Shown here: piece after piece, positions 21,847 to 31,927 of the stretch
Numbering within the stretch: position 1 is the stretch's first letter
Layout of the letters: each line of letters begins with the position of its first letter
NCBI GenBank assembly: GCA_010015805.1
Contig: ML978127.1
Coordinates: forward strand, 62,001 to 126,000
Source of the DNA: Rhizodiscina lignyota
Taxonomy: Eukaryota; Ascomycota; Dothideomycetes; Aulographales; Rhizodiscinaceae
Reading direction: 5' to 3'
DNA length: 64,000 bases
Made by a program: the position numbers and the translations under genes
Notes under the pieces: generated by a model
Told to the model about the DNA's origin: nothing
Database searches by the model: none
What the model saw: only the letters and a program-made list of their open reading frames with translations

Positions 21847-23445
21847 ATGGATTGCGAGCAAGGGGTTTTACTAGGCCAAGTGACTTCAGGAGACTCTCCA
21901 CCCGAGCCTGTCATACCCGCCAGCACAAGCGATCCAAAAGCAGCGAATGCTCAATGGGTTTCAAGTGCAACTTTCAATGACTTGCCGAACGAGCTCCTCT
22001 CAAGCATCGCATCTTTCATTAAGCTTCCATGCTCGATCACGTCCGAGGGCACCCACCAAACGAACTCTGACCTCAGCAAGCTCTTGTCTGCGCGACTCTT
22101 GTCACGCTGTGTCGCGAAAATCGGCGGAGAAGTCCTTCGACATAACTTCACCCAGGTCTACCTCCATCCTTCACCGAAGTCTATTACGAATTTCAAACTC
22201 ATCTGCGAGCACACAGTTTTTAGACCGGCCATAGAGGAGATTGTCCTTCTCGGTGCTAGGTGGGATGGCGTCTATGTAGTTTGGCCCCCATGCACCTCGG
22301 AAGCCGAATCACTATCTATAGCCGACTTGGAGGCTTTGGGTAGAGAGCACGCCATTGCTGAACTCGACCTACAAAGTTATCTAAAAGATGCCGTCGCATC
22401 TTTGCCTAAGTTACGGAGTATACGCTATAAGCATACATTCTTCGGCGAGCAACAGGGTTTCAACATGACAGGACCTTGGGGCAGAGCCTCCGTGCACAAC
22501 CGTGCTTGGGCTGGTTGGCCTATCCTCCTCGATAAATTTCGCTGTCAGCTTGCAGTTTTCCCAGCACTTGTATACGCCCTTTCGTCTAAGAATCGCTGGT
22601 CTCTGGAGCTCTTTCTAGGCACAGAGTGCGATCCTTTCGAAGGAAACGCTATTCTGGAAAACGCATCCGAGGAGCGCTGGAAGCACTACTCCAATGTATT
22701 CGATGCATTCGAAGGAGTCACCATAAAGTTCGAGCACGACTCCAACCGATATCCCCCAAATATCGTGCTCAATGAGCTTTTGAAGGCATCCGGTCTCTCA
22801 CGTATTAGCCTATCCAGTCCCAGACCTCCCAAAGACCTCAATGCAATGCTCCGGGAGGCAAATTGGGCACGACTGCGAAAGCTTGAATTGATCGACATTG
22901 CAATCACCCTGGAGTTACTGGATTTGTTTCTGGAGCGGCATGCTGACACTTTGCGGGATCTGACCCTGAAAATGGCCATAGGGAATTCGATACATGACTT
23001 ACCGCATGACGGTATCATGCCATGGGTGCGGTCGTTAACGAAAATGCGCCACTGTCTTCACCTCGAGCGGGTATATGTGACGCTTGTCGATACAGGACAT
23101 GACATCAACAAGATCTGTCGAATACTGGAGCCTCGCTGTAAAACTTGCTGGCGAATCCGCGATTTGAGTTGGTTCGTCAGCTATAATCAGAGTATCATTC
23201 AGCGCTTTGTGTTTGGTCAGATACCCTGTGGTTGTTTTCGATGTAAGGGGGATGCTGGTTGGAAATTGGAAGGAGATGCTGATCTCGACTCAAACAAGTA
23301 CTTTAAGAGGACAGATGAGGATAGTGAAGGTGGTGAAGGTGGTGGTCTCTGCTCGGACATTTATTCCATTTGCCTCGATGAGTTAGACGATGAGGATGAG
23401 GATCGGGCATCAGTGTGTGGGTCTCATTTACCTGCCGCCGATTAA
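21847..23445 (+). CDS. F-box-like protein, paralogue B
   Basis: Intronless, 532 aa, ATG at 21847. The F-box-like segment FNDLPNELLSSIASFIKL is at about residues 43-60. It is followed by a 350-residue Leu-rich region and an acidic C-terminus rich in Asp, Glu and Gly. It shares collinear blocks with the protein at 12456-13928: LSRCVAKIGGEV, VYLHPS, FKLIC, IEEIVLL, LPKLRSIRYKHT and GFNMTGPW. That protein has the matching AKIGAEV, VYIHPS, FKDIC, ITEIVVL and LPNLEKIQYQFT. A role as an SCF ubiquitin-ligase adaptor is inferred from the F-box alone; the C-terminal repeats do not match a named class. Identity between the two looks low, so the duplication would be old. Confidence 0.78.
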   Translation: MDCEQGVLLGQVTSGDSPPEPVIPASTSDPKAANAQWVSSATFNDLPNELLSSIASFIKLPCSITSEGTHQTNSDLSKLLSARLLSRCVAKIGGEVLRHNFTQVYLHPSPKSITNFKLICEHTVFRPAIEEIVLLGARWDGVYVVWPPCTSEAESLSIADLEALGREHAIAELDLQSYLKDAVASLPKLRSIRYKHTFFGEQQGFNMTGPWGRASVHNRAWAGWPILLDKFRCQLAVFPALVYALSSKNRWSLELFLGTECDPFEGNAILENASEERWKHYSNVFDAFEGVTIKFEHDSNRYPPNIVLNELLKASGLSRISLSSPRPPKDLNAMLREANWARLRKLELIDIAITLELLDLFLERHADTLRDLTLKMAIGNSIHDLPHDGIMPWVRSLTKMRHCLHLERVYVTLVDTGHDINKICRILEPRCKTCWRIRDLSWFVSYNQSIIQRFVFGQIPCGCFRCKGDAGWKLEGDADLDSNKYFKRTDEDSEGGEGGGLCSDIYSICLDELDDEDEDRASVCGSHLPAAD

Positions 23446-23977
23446 GCAAGCGGGTTTCATTTGTATCTTTGTGGGGCATTTTAAGATAGTCATAAGAACC
23501 ATTGGAAATATATGCATCTGTTGTTCCACTCATGGGATAGATTGTAAATACGGAGCACGTAATGCCAATATCGAAATGTAAAGCACCTACAATTTGGCTG
23601 GCATTACGAAAGAGGTAGTTTCCGGCGAGCGAACGAGGCCTCCAACGCCGCTCCTTTTCCGTGATAACGATAAGCAAATCTTCCAAGGCAGACTAGGTAA
23701 GCCTCTCCCTAATACCCTCGAATATGACTTTGCCGATGTGAAGAGGCTTCTTAGAATTACTAGGGGCAACTTTAATAGGGTGATTCCGTAGACTGTTCGC
23801 TCGCTGGAACTAGCTCCTTCGTAGCTCTATCTCGACAGCTTCCCCCCAACCTTATCAATCCTTTCAATCTCTGTAAGGTATTAGCTTCGCAGCGAGCGAA
23901 GCACAAGTGATCAAGTATCTCTCACTGGTTTGCAAAAACATACTCCTGTTTTAGAGAAGGCCTAGCAATCACTCAGA
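23446..23977. other. Intergenic, no gene recognised
   Basis: 532 bp between the F-box gene and the amidase gene, both on the plus strand. Short open frames on both strands (for example 23594-23791) show no family match. No repeat was seen. Confidence 0.35.
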
Positions 23978-26124
23978 ATGAATCACGGACGTGGTGTCCC
24001 AGATTGGATCGGCTCAATTTGGAGGACAATCGCCCTGCTCTCCATTTTTCAGTGTGTCACATGCTGGCAATTTCTAAAATCGTCTCCCAACGTATATCAG
24101 CGTCCCTTGTCTTCTGAAAACATATCATGGCAGGAAGCTGCGGCTCGAAAACGACTGGAGACATACAACAAGATCCCTCAGCAATGGATCCTACCCGAAG
24201 ACGTTCTCGAGGCGGCCAAATCGCACCGCAAAATCACAGGATCGTTTATTGAGGCGCTATTAGACAATGAGACACTCAAAATCACAAGCTTGGACCCCGT
24301 GGACATTTTGGAGCATATTCGTAATCGATCGTTTACATCCGTTCAAGTCACTACAGCATTCTGCAAGCGCTCCGCGTATGGCCACCAACTCAACGAAAAC
24401 CTGCTCGAGATATTCTACGACCTCGCCTTGGACAACGCTAAAGAACTTGATGCATACCAAGCCTCCCACAACAGCACCATCGGCACCCTACATGGCCTCC
24501 CCGTCACGCTCAAAGACCAGTTCCATGTAAAAGGTGTAGAGACGACCATGGGCTACGTAGGCTGGATCGGCACGTTCGAAGGCCACAAAGGCACTGGCAA
24601 GGAACGCATCATCGAAAGCGAACTGGTGCGGGAACTTCGCAGTCTCGGTGCTGTACCAATTGCAAAGACGACACTGGCACAGGCGCTCGCCTCAGGTGAG
24701 ACGAGCAATAATATCCTCGGCTACACAAAGAATCCAGTCAACCAGGAGCTCTCATGCGGAGGCTCATCGGGCGGCGAAGGTGCCGTGCAGGCATTGAGAG
24801 GAAGCGCTGTGGGATTTGGGACAGATATTGGAGGCTCGGTGGTCGTGCCGTCAGCGTTTAATGGTGTGTATGGGTTCAAGCCTTCTGTGGGCAGAAACGC
24901 ATACAGAGATGCAGCGAATGCTGAACGAGGCCAAACCGTCGTCTCATCCGTTGTTGGAATATTGGGTCCGTCGCTGGCGTCATTGAAGCTGATGTTTAGA
25001 GCGTTAATGTCGACTGAGCCGTGGAGGTATGATCATGATATCGTGCCTATCCCATGGTATGAAGAACTGTATGAGCAAAGTGAAGATTCCGAAGCCGTCA
25101 CCAAGTTGTCTTTTGGCATCCTCGAGTCAGACGGCTCAGTGTCTCCCCATCCACCAATTCGGCGTGCTATGAAGATCGCCGCAAAGGTGTTGGAGAAGGA
25201 AGGACACAAGGTCAGCGTGTCGAATCAATGACAATTGCAGAGCTAATATGTGGACTCAGACCATCACCTGGGATCCACCTTCCCATGCAGAAGGCTACGA
25301 CATCCATGTAAGTGCAACGCGCCCAGCAGCATATTCCATAACCAGCTTCAATGTCAAGCGCAAAGGCATATGGCGACCTTCGGAGGCCAAACGAGCGGAC
25401 ATCGACAGAGACTACACTGGCTCCAATCAATCCACACGTTATTAACTAGATTAAAGTGCTGACCCCTGTTCCAGTACGGTTTCATGGATGCGGGCGGTTA
25501 CAACGACAGCTTCACGCAGCTCGCACTATCCGGCGAGCCTCCAGTCCGTGAGATGATGCAGGATATCGGATACAGAACGAAGACCCCGATGCCAATTCTG
25601 GAGTATTTCAACCTCACGATTCGCCTGAAGGACTATCGGAATCGATATGCGGATTACTGGAAATCGATGGGTGCCGACGCTGTGATTATGCCAGTGGCAC
25701 CGCACGCTGCTGTTCTTCCTGGAGGAAATTATTACACTTACGGTTTGTATGCTTTGATCAAACAGAGTGGGCAGATAGTAACGTTCCACAGCGTACAGCA
25801 GCATCATCGATGCCCTTAATTACTGTTCGATTGTTATCCCAGTTACTACAGCAGATCAGCGCGTTGATAAATTCGATGGCAAATATAAGCCACTGAATGA
25901 TATTGACAAGAAGAATTGGCAAGCGTGTAAGTAGATGGACGAACAGTCTTGAATGCTCATTTATCTAATGAAGCTGACTGTAAGCAGATGATCCAGATAT
26001 ATATGATGGCGCACCTGCTGCCGTTCAGGTAATTGGCCGGCGACTGGAAGAGCAGAGGCTGTTCAGAATCGCACGAGCTGTCGACGAAGCACTCAGACGC
26101 CATGGCAAGCTTTTCGGAGCTTAA
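23978..26124 (+). CDS. Amidase (amidase-signature family)
   Basis: Ser-cisSer-Lys hydrolase of amides, acetamidase/GatA type. Exons: 23978-25210, 25260-25307, 25475-25742, 25792-25926 and 25988-26124, giving 606 aa. The triad is visible: Lys179 in LPVTLKDQFHVKG, Ser263 in CGGSSGGEGA and nucleophile Ser287 in GTDIGGSVVVPS, with the canonical 24-residue spacing between the serines. The N-terminus has a hydrophobic stretch (residues about 15-32) that could be a signal anchor. The later exons rebuild the family C-terminal blocks YGFMDAGGYNDSF, YSSIIDALNYCSIVIPVT and YDPDIYDGAPAAVQVIGRRL. Intron 2 is longer (167 bp). No intron disrupts the triad exon. Natural substrate unknown. Confidence 0.93.
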
Positions 26125-26184
26125 TAGATTCCAGATCCTTGCCGTAGTGGAAATATCATCCAAGTCCAAATTCACAGATACCCT

Positions 26185-27626
26185 TCAACCTTCCTCTCGA
26201 TCCATCTCATCTCTTGCTCTCTTACCACCATGCCTCTGCCTCAGGCCTCCCCCTTTCCTGCCTTTCCCTTCTTGCATACTTCTCAGCTCCCTCATCGCGA
26301 CTCGTTGTGCTTCATCTACGCGTTCCTTCAGCATCATCGCTTCTTCCTTCATATCAGGCTCTTCTGACAGCTTTTTGCCAAGCGCATTCTCGATCCTCAG
26401 CCATACCTCGACGTCATACTGGCTGACCAGACTGACTGCCTTCCCGCTCTTACCCGCTCTTGCTGTACGCCCGACTCGGTGGACGTACGTCTTGCTATCC
26501 GGCGGGAGATCGTAGTTAATTACCGCATCTACAGATGGAATGTCCAAACCTCGAGCGGCCACATCTGTTGCAACAAGGACATCCCGACCTTTTGTTCGAA
26601 ACTTCGACAACGCACCAAGACGAGCAGATTGGCTGAGTTGGCCATGGAGAGGAATAGCCGATAACCCAAGCGTTCGCAGCAGTAGCGCTATCCGCTGCGC
26701 CTCAACTACCGTCCGTGTAAATACAATTGTCGAATGTCCCGTCAAATCCGTCAACATGTGAACCAGATACACATCCTTGTGCTTCAGCGGCAGAAATATG
26801 TAGCTCTGCAGCAGGGTCTTGACCGTCTGATGTTCATTGCTGCTTATCGACACTTTCGCGGGGTTCCTCAAACTTGCCCTCTGTAAATTTTCCACCTTCG
26901 ATGACATCGTCGCGGAGAAGAGGTATGTGTGGCGGTGTTCGCGTGGCAGAATTTTGAAGAGCTTATCGAGTTGGGGTCCAAAGTCAAGGTCAAGTAGGCG
27001 ATCTGCTTCGTCCATGACGAGGTACTGTAGGTTGCGGAGGGAGAAGCCTTTGGTTTTTTCGAGGTGGTCCATCAGTCGACCCGGTGTGGCTACTACTATC
27101 TGAGGCACCGTAAGCATTACAAATATGCAGAGTAAAGCATTGTTTGACGAACGTGTGGTTTCTTGCCCAATGCAACACTCTGAGGCATCATTTCAATTCC
27201 ACCGACGAGCACAGCGCATTTGACTGATATCAAGGATCCCAAAGCCTCGAACTGCTGTGATATCTGGTATGCCAGTTCTCTAGTTGGTGCTAGGACCAGT
27301 GCAAAGAATGCCAAGTTGCCTTTGTGATTGAGAAGTGCTTGTAGTATCGGCAATGCAAACGCCGCTGTCTTTCCTGACCCAGTCTCTGCAACGCCTATGA
27401 GGTCGCGTCCTTCGAGTGCAACTGGTATCGCTTCTGCTTGAATTGGAGTTGGATTCTTGTATCCCAGCGATTCGCAAGCTTCGCATAAGGAATCCATGAC
27501 TCCAAGGTCTGCAAAGCTCTTCTGTCCATTCTGTGGCGTCGACTCTGTGGCGGGGCTGGCGTCTTTCGTGGAGAGCGGTGAGATCGAGCTTTCGCCATTC
27601 AATTTCCGTTTCTTCGTTACAGACAT
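26185..27626 (-). CDS. RRP3: DEAD-box ATP-dependent rRNA helicase Rrp3 (DDX47)
   Basis: Nucleolar helicase needed for pre-rRNA cleavage towards 18S rRNA. Exons: 27626-27153 and 27099-26185, giving 462 aa. Motifs in order: FADLG (Q-motif context), AETGSGKT (about residues 80-87), PTRELA, TPGRL at the splice junction, DEAD (about 188-191), SAT, and [10 protein letters not shown] near 360. The C-terminus is basic, with [15 protein letters not shown] as expected for Rrp3. The intron (27152-27100) has a GTTCGT donor, and the join PH to IVVATPGR is exact. The start ATG at 27626 is chosen because the frame further upstream opens only through GTG. Head to head with SSF1. Confidence 0.97.
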
Positions 27627-27834
27627 CTTGAAGTCGATCTGATAGCCTGACGGTGCTATCGTGTGCGGTGCAGTCTTCGCAGATGAGTTTGTGAGAGAGT
27701 GGAAGAAATTCCGCACAGCTGAACTTTTTTCTTGAAATCTGTGGCCAATCAGAGCGGGGTATAAATTTCTTGAACATCAACCTCCACAATATTTTCGTAG
27801 CTCACACAACCACCACACTTCCAAATCCACCACA
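27627..27834. promoter_or_regulatory. Bidirectional promoter of RRP3 and SSF1
   Basis: 208 bp between two divergently transcribed ribosome-biogenesis genes. Visible elements: GATGAG at 27682-27687 (core of the PAC element of yeast ribosome-biogenesis promoters), CCAAT at 27745-27749 and TATAAA at 27760-27765 on the SSF1-facing strand. It also has a CA/CT-rich leader before the SSF1 ATG. Matching known motif names is established knowledge; their use in this fungus is inference. Confidence 0.6.
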
Positions 27835-29317
27835 ATGGCTCGACGCAGAGTAAAGAAGCATACGCAGGCCAGCGTGAAAGATGCGCAAAATGCGCAAAAG
27901 CCATCCGACCAGGCACCAAAGAGTATGGTCATTCGCATTGGCGCTGGAGAGGTCGGGTCGAGCGTCAGTCAATTAGTCAAAGACATGAGACAGGTTATGG
28001 AGCCTCACACTGCGATCAGGCTGCAGGTACGTCCTAACCCCTTTCCAAGTGAGGTGGTACCTTATGCTAAATATGATATCGACATAGGAACGAAAAGCGA
28101 ACAAGCTCCGCGATTACACCACGATGACCGGTCCGTTAGGCGTCACCCATCTGCTGCTATTCTCAAGGTCAAAGAGTGGGAATACAAACTTGAGGATTGC
28201 GATCACCCCGCGAGGGCCAACTTTACATTTTCGAGTGGACAACTACTCCTTATGCAAAGACATTGTCCAAGCGATCAAGCATCCAAAGAGCAGCGGACAC
28301 CAATCCTTCATGAGCCCACCCCTACTTGTCATGAACAACTTTACGAGCACAACCCCTTCCGCAACAGCAAATGGCGAGTCAAATAAGCAACAACAAATAC
28401 CGAAGCAACTCGAATCACTCATCACCACCGTCTTTCAATCTCTCTTCCCTCCAATATCGCCTCAGACGACGCCGCTCACATCCATACGGCGCGTACTACT
28501 CCTTGACCGCACACCTCAGGCCTCGCACAAGTCATCCGCAAACGGTCAATCTGAAGCCAATGGAGATGACACGTCCTCACATCCAAGTTACATCCTCAAC
28601 CTTCGCCATTACCATATCAGTACAAAGCAGACGGGACTGCCCAAATCAATACGACGGCTGAACGCCGCGGAGCGCGCGATAACCGGGGATAAGAAGAAGA
28701 ACGGGCGGGCACCAAATCTTAGCAAGATGGAAGATGTAGCGGACTACTTTCTAGGTGATCCAGATGGTAAGGGCGGCTACACGTCCGCCTCTGAGTCGGA
28801 GGTCGAGACAGATGCTGAGGTCGAGGTTCTTGCGCCTCAATCGCGTAAGATTGTAGGAAAGAGGGATAGAAATAGCATAGGAGCACAGAGCGGGGCAGAC
28901 GCGGACTCTGGATCGACGCGAAAGCCGCCGGTAGAGAAGCGCGCAGTGAAATTGACGGAGCTAGGGCCGCGAATGAAATTGAGGCTCACGAAAGTTGAGG
29001 AGGGTGTGTGTGCTGGAAAGGTGCTATGGCATGAATTTGTGACGAAGACGAGAGAAGAGGAGAAGGCCATGGATGAGATGTGGGAAGGGAGGAGGAAGGA
29101 GAAGGATGAACGGAAGCGCATACAGAAGGAGAATGTGGAAAGAAAAAAGAAAGAGAAGGCGGCTAAGGGTGAGCAGGGTGATGAGGGAGAGGAGGAATTA
29201 GATGAAGATGTCGATGATATGGACTTGGATGATGATGAGTGGGATAGTGAGGAACATGAAAATGAAGAAGTGGAAGCGGAAGAAGATGCCGAGGAGGAAG
29301 AGGAGATGGATGGGTGA
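27835..29317 (+). CDS. SSF1: Brix-domain ribosome biogenesis factor Ssf1 (Peter Pan homologue)
   Basis: Nucleolar factor for 27S pre-rRNA processing and 60S subunit assembly. Exons: 27835-28026 and 28088-29317, giving 473 aa. N-terminal basic MARRRVKKHTQ, then the Brix domain: MVIRIGAG, LVKDMRQVMEPHTAIRL, ERKANKLRDY at the splice and MTGPLGVTHLLLFSRS. Then LRHYHISTKQTGLPKSIRRL, the GPRMKLRL block typical of the C-terminal Brix half, and a charged coiled-coil-like tail ending in long Glu/Asp runs. The 61-bp intron is phase 0. Shares a short promoter with RRP3. Confidence 0.96.
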
Positions 29318-30414
29318 AGTGGATCCCGCGAAAATCACGTTGAAATATTCTTCCATCATCGCGTGGCAAGTGATAATGGGAGGCTCAACCAAGAGAAATC
29401 CGCCCTCGCATCTCCCGGACTCTAATGTTGGACGATACGTCACAGCAGCGCCGAGATGAATGCATACGCGAGACTAGTCGAAAGCTACAGCTCATAGAAT
29501 GCGGTGCACTGAGCTTTCAACCTTCTCCATCTAGTGGCTATTCGATCCGTAGACTTGAGCAAAGCTCATTCTGAAGCGGGCTGCCACCTGCACTCTGCGC
29601 GCCTGATGTTGTGTAACCAATTCATCTGATATCCCTGACCAACTGGCACATGCAATTCGAAGTTTGTATACATCGTGACAGTTCTATTCCACGTCACTCA
29701 CGGAAACTCGAGTATCCCTAGTTCCAGGGGATCGATAGAAGAGCGATAGAAGAGCGATACTCCCGCTCGCCGAGTCAGTTTGGATCGCTCGTGGTATGTC
29801 TTCCATCCGTGCATAGCGGCGGAGCTTTAGTCGTCCGTCACCGCGAGCAATCTGTAACTCACGACTGGAGTCATGAAGGTGGCAGCTCCATACAATGGGC
29901 TGCATTTTATAACGACTACGAACACGAAGTCCTGGAAGTCACAAGGGGAAACCGTATTACGCTCACATATAACTTGTACGCCGAGGAGAGGACTGGCTGG
30001 CTCTACGTCGTTTGATCCCACTATGCTCCTCATTCTCCGACAGTTTGGTCAAGGATTTCAGATCGTTGGACATTGTTATATCCATAGTATCATGGATGGT
30101 GAACTCTTTAGGGAAGTTATGATTCCCAACCACGATGTGATGTCGGAGCTAGAGATCGTGAGCTCGGCTCGGGGCGGCTAAATTGCGGGTGCCCGTCGCC
30201 CCTGACGCAAGGCCACTGTTGCAACTAGAGGTGCAAATGCAAATGTTCTCGATCACCACTTCCAGTTCAGGCCTAAGCCTACCTAACCTAATATAGGCTT
30301 AAACCACGTGACACATGCTCTTAATTCTCATCTATTTGTGAACAGCATTCCCCCTCTCCATCTTTGCTCAGTTCAGAACACTCCACCTTTCAAGACAACA
30401 CAAATCCTGCACTT
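29318..30414. other. Intergenic between SSF1 and ARP6, holding the oxygenase remnant
   Basis: About 1.1 kb. Apart from the oxygenase-like fragment at 29756-30015, no intact gene is seen. A C/T-repeat-like string with CCTAAGCCTACCTAACC at about 30272-30292 precedes ARP6. Pyrimidine-rich sequence at about 30340-30365 fits an ARP6 leader. Confidence 0.4.
29756..30015 (+). pseudogene. Fragment of a fungal 2OG-Fe(II) oxygenase-like gene
   Basis: The frame from 29779 reads FGSLVVCLPSVHSGGALVV, then QWAAFYNDYEHEVLEV, then GNRITLTYNLYAEE. I recognise these as the core of a fungal 2OG-Fe(II) oxygenase-like family, where they follow an HVDTPR-type motif. Here the preceding GDTPARR lies in another frame, and the expected metal-ligand His before the Asp is absent. 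An 11-bp unit (GATAGAAGAGC) is tandemly duplicated at about 29734-29755, right at the break. After AEERTGWLYVV the frame stops and no further family domain is clear. It has no ATG start and is only about 85 codons, so it is best seen as a dead host-gene remnant. Confidence 0.55.
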
Positions 30415-31779
30415 ATGGCTCGACACGGCAAGAGACACCACGACTATCCTTCTTTAGCGGAGAAAACTCTCATCATCGACAATGGCGCCTACAATATCAA
30501 AGCAGGCTTCTCGACAGAGAACCCAGACGTGAAAGAATGCCAGTTAATACCAAACTGCATCGCTAAGAGTCGGGAAAAGAAGGTCTACGTCGGCGCGCAG
30601 CTGTCAAAATGCAGAGATTTCGGGGATATGGTGTTTGTTAGACCGTTGGAGAAGGGCTTTGTTGTGAACTGGCCAGAAGAGAAGGCCATCTGGGAGAGTG
30701 CGTTCCTCGATTCGACAGCGGTGCTCAAGTGCGACCCTCACGAAACGAATCTCATTCTCACCGAGGCACCGAATTGTCCCCAGACCCTCCAGGTGTTCTG
30801 TGATCAGATGGTGTTTGAGGAATTTGAGTTCGCGTCGTATTATCGCTGCGTTGGGCCATCGCTGAACGCGTACAACGACATTCCTAGTCTCTTCGGGGAC
30901 AATTCAGAGCAGCCGCCCAAGCTTTCCCAGCTTCCAGCGGAATGTCTGCTCCTCATCGACTCTGGCTACTCGCATACGACCGTCACGCCCCTCCTCCATG
31001 GCCGTCCTATCCAGAATGCAGTGCGCCGGCTCGATGTGGGCGGCAAGTTTCTCACCAACGCTCTGAAGGAGACACTCTCGACTCAGTACTATAACGTACA
31101 AGACGACACGATTCCTGTGACTGAGATCAAAGAGAGTGCCTGCTATGTCAGCGACGACTTCAAACGTGACCTAGACCGTACGTGGAAACTGGGAGCTCGG
31201 CAGAGGAGGGAGATTGACTACAGTATTGTGATTGACTGGGTGCTTCCGGATTATGAGAACACGATGCATGGGTACAGTCTACCTCATGACCCGAAGCTTC
31301 CCTTCAAGACACGTACACTGCCGATGGGGGAGTCGGTGCTCCCAATGGCGAACGAGCGGTTCCAGATTCCAGAGCTGCTGTTCAATCCGAGCGACATTGG
31401 CCTGGCAGAAGGCGGACTGTCAGACATCGTGATGCAGAGTCTAGAGCAGTTACCAAAGGGACTGTGGCCTGCCATGCTCGGCAACATCGTGCTCGTGGGC
31501 GGGACGTCAAAGTTGAAGGGTCTAAGGGAGCGGCTGGAAGCAGAGATTCGTCAGAATACCCCATCTGACTTCCCTGTACGGGTTGCTCTTCACCCCGAGG
31601 CGGAGAAGGCGACATGGCTGGGAGGCGCTCGCATGGCGAATAACGAGGACTTGATGAAGAGGTTGTGCGTTACTCGACAGGAGTACCTGGAGCATGGACA
31701 TACTCTCATGCATACTTGGACGAATAGGCAGTTCCAAGCGCGAGCAAATGCAGTAGGCACAACTATGTTGGAGGGATGA
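30415..31779 (+). CDS. ARP6: Actin-related protein 6 (SWR1 chromatin-remodelling complex)
   Basis: Nuclear actin-fold subunit of SWR1, which deposits H2A.Z. Intronless, 454 aa. The ATG at 30415 is the first in frame (30364 is a TTG). The actin nucleotide-binding blocks are visible: TLIIDNGAYNIKAGF (about residues 18-32), LLLIDSGYSHTTVTPL and NIVLVGGTSKLKGLRERLEAE. Arp6-type features include FEEFEFASYYRCVGPSL, the DYENTMHGY segment and the C-terminal CVTRQEYLEHG. The length fits the Arp6 family. Confidence 0.95.
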   Translation: MARHGKRHHDYPSLAEKTLIIDNGAYNIKAGFSTENPDVKECQLIPNCIAKSREKKVYVGAQLSKCRDFGDMVFVRPLEKGFVVNWPEEKAIWESAFLDSTAVLKCDPHETNLILTEAPNCPQTLQVFCDQMVFEEFEFASYYRCVGPSLNAYNDIPSLFGDNSEQPPKLSQLPAECLLLIDSGYSHTTVTPLLHGRPIQNAVRRLDVGGKFLTNALKETLSTQYYNVQDDTIPVTEIKESACYVSDDFKRDLDRTWKLGARQRREIDYSIVIDWVLPDYENTMHGYSLPHDPKLPFKTRTLPMGESVLPMANERFQIPELLFNPSDIGLAEGGLSDIVMQSLEQLPKGLWPAMLGNIVLVGGTSKLKGLRERLEAEIRQNTPSDFPVRVALHPEAEKATWLGGARMANNEDLMKRLCVTRQEYLEHGHTLMHTWTNRQFQARANAVGTTMLEG

Positions 31780-31927
31780 AGGGGTTCTCTTGGCTGTCAT
31801 TGATATCGCTTTAGCGCGGCAAGCTTTTCGAGTGTATAACGTAGAAACCACAATACTTGTAGACGCTCCGGACTCCTCACCTATGCTACATGTGCAAGGT
31901 CTCAAATAGCCAATGAGTTGAGGAGAT

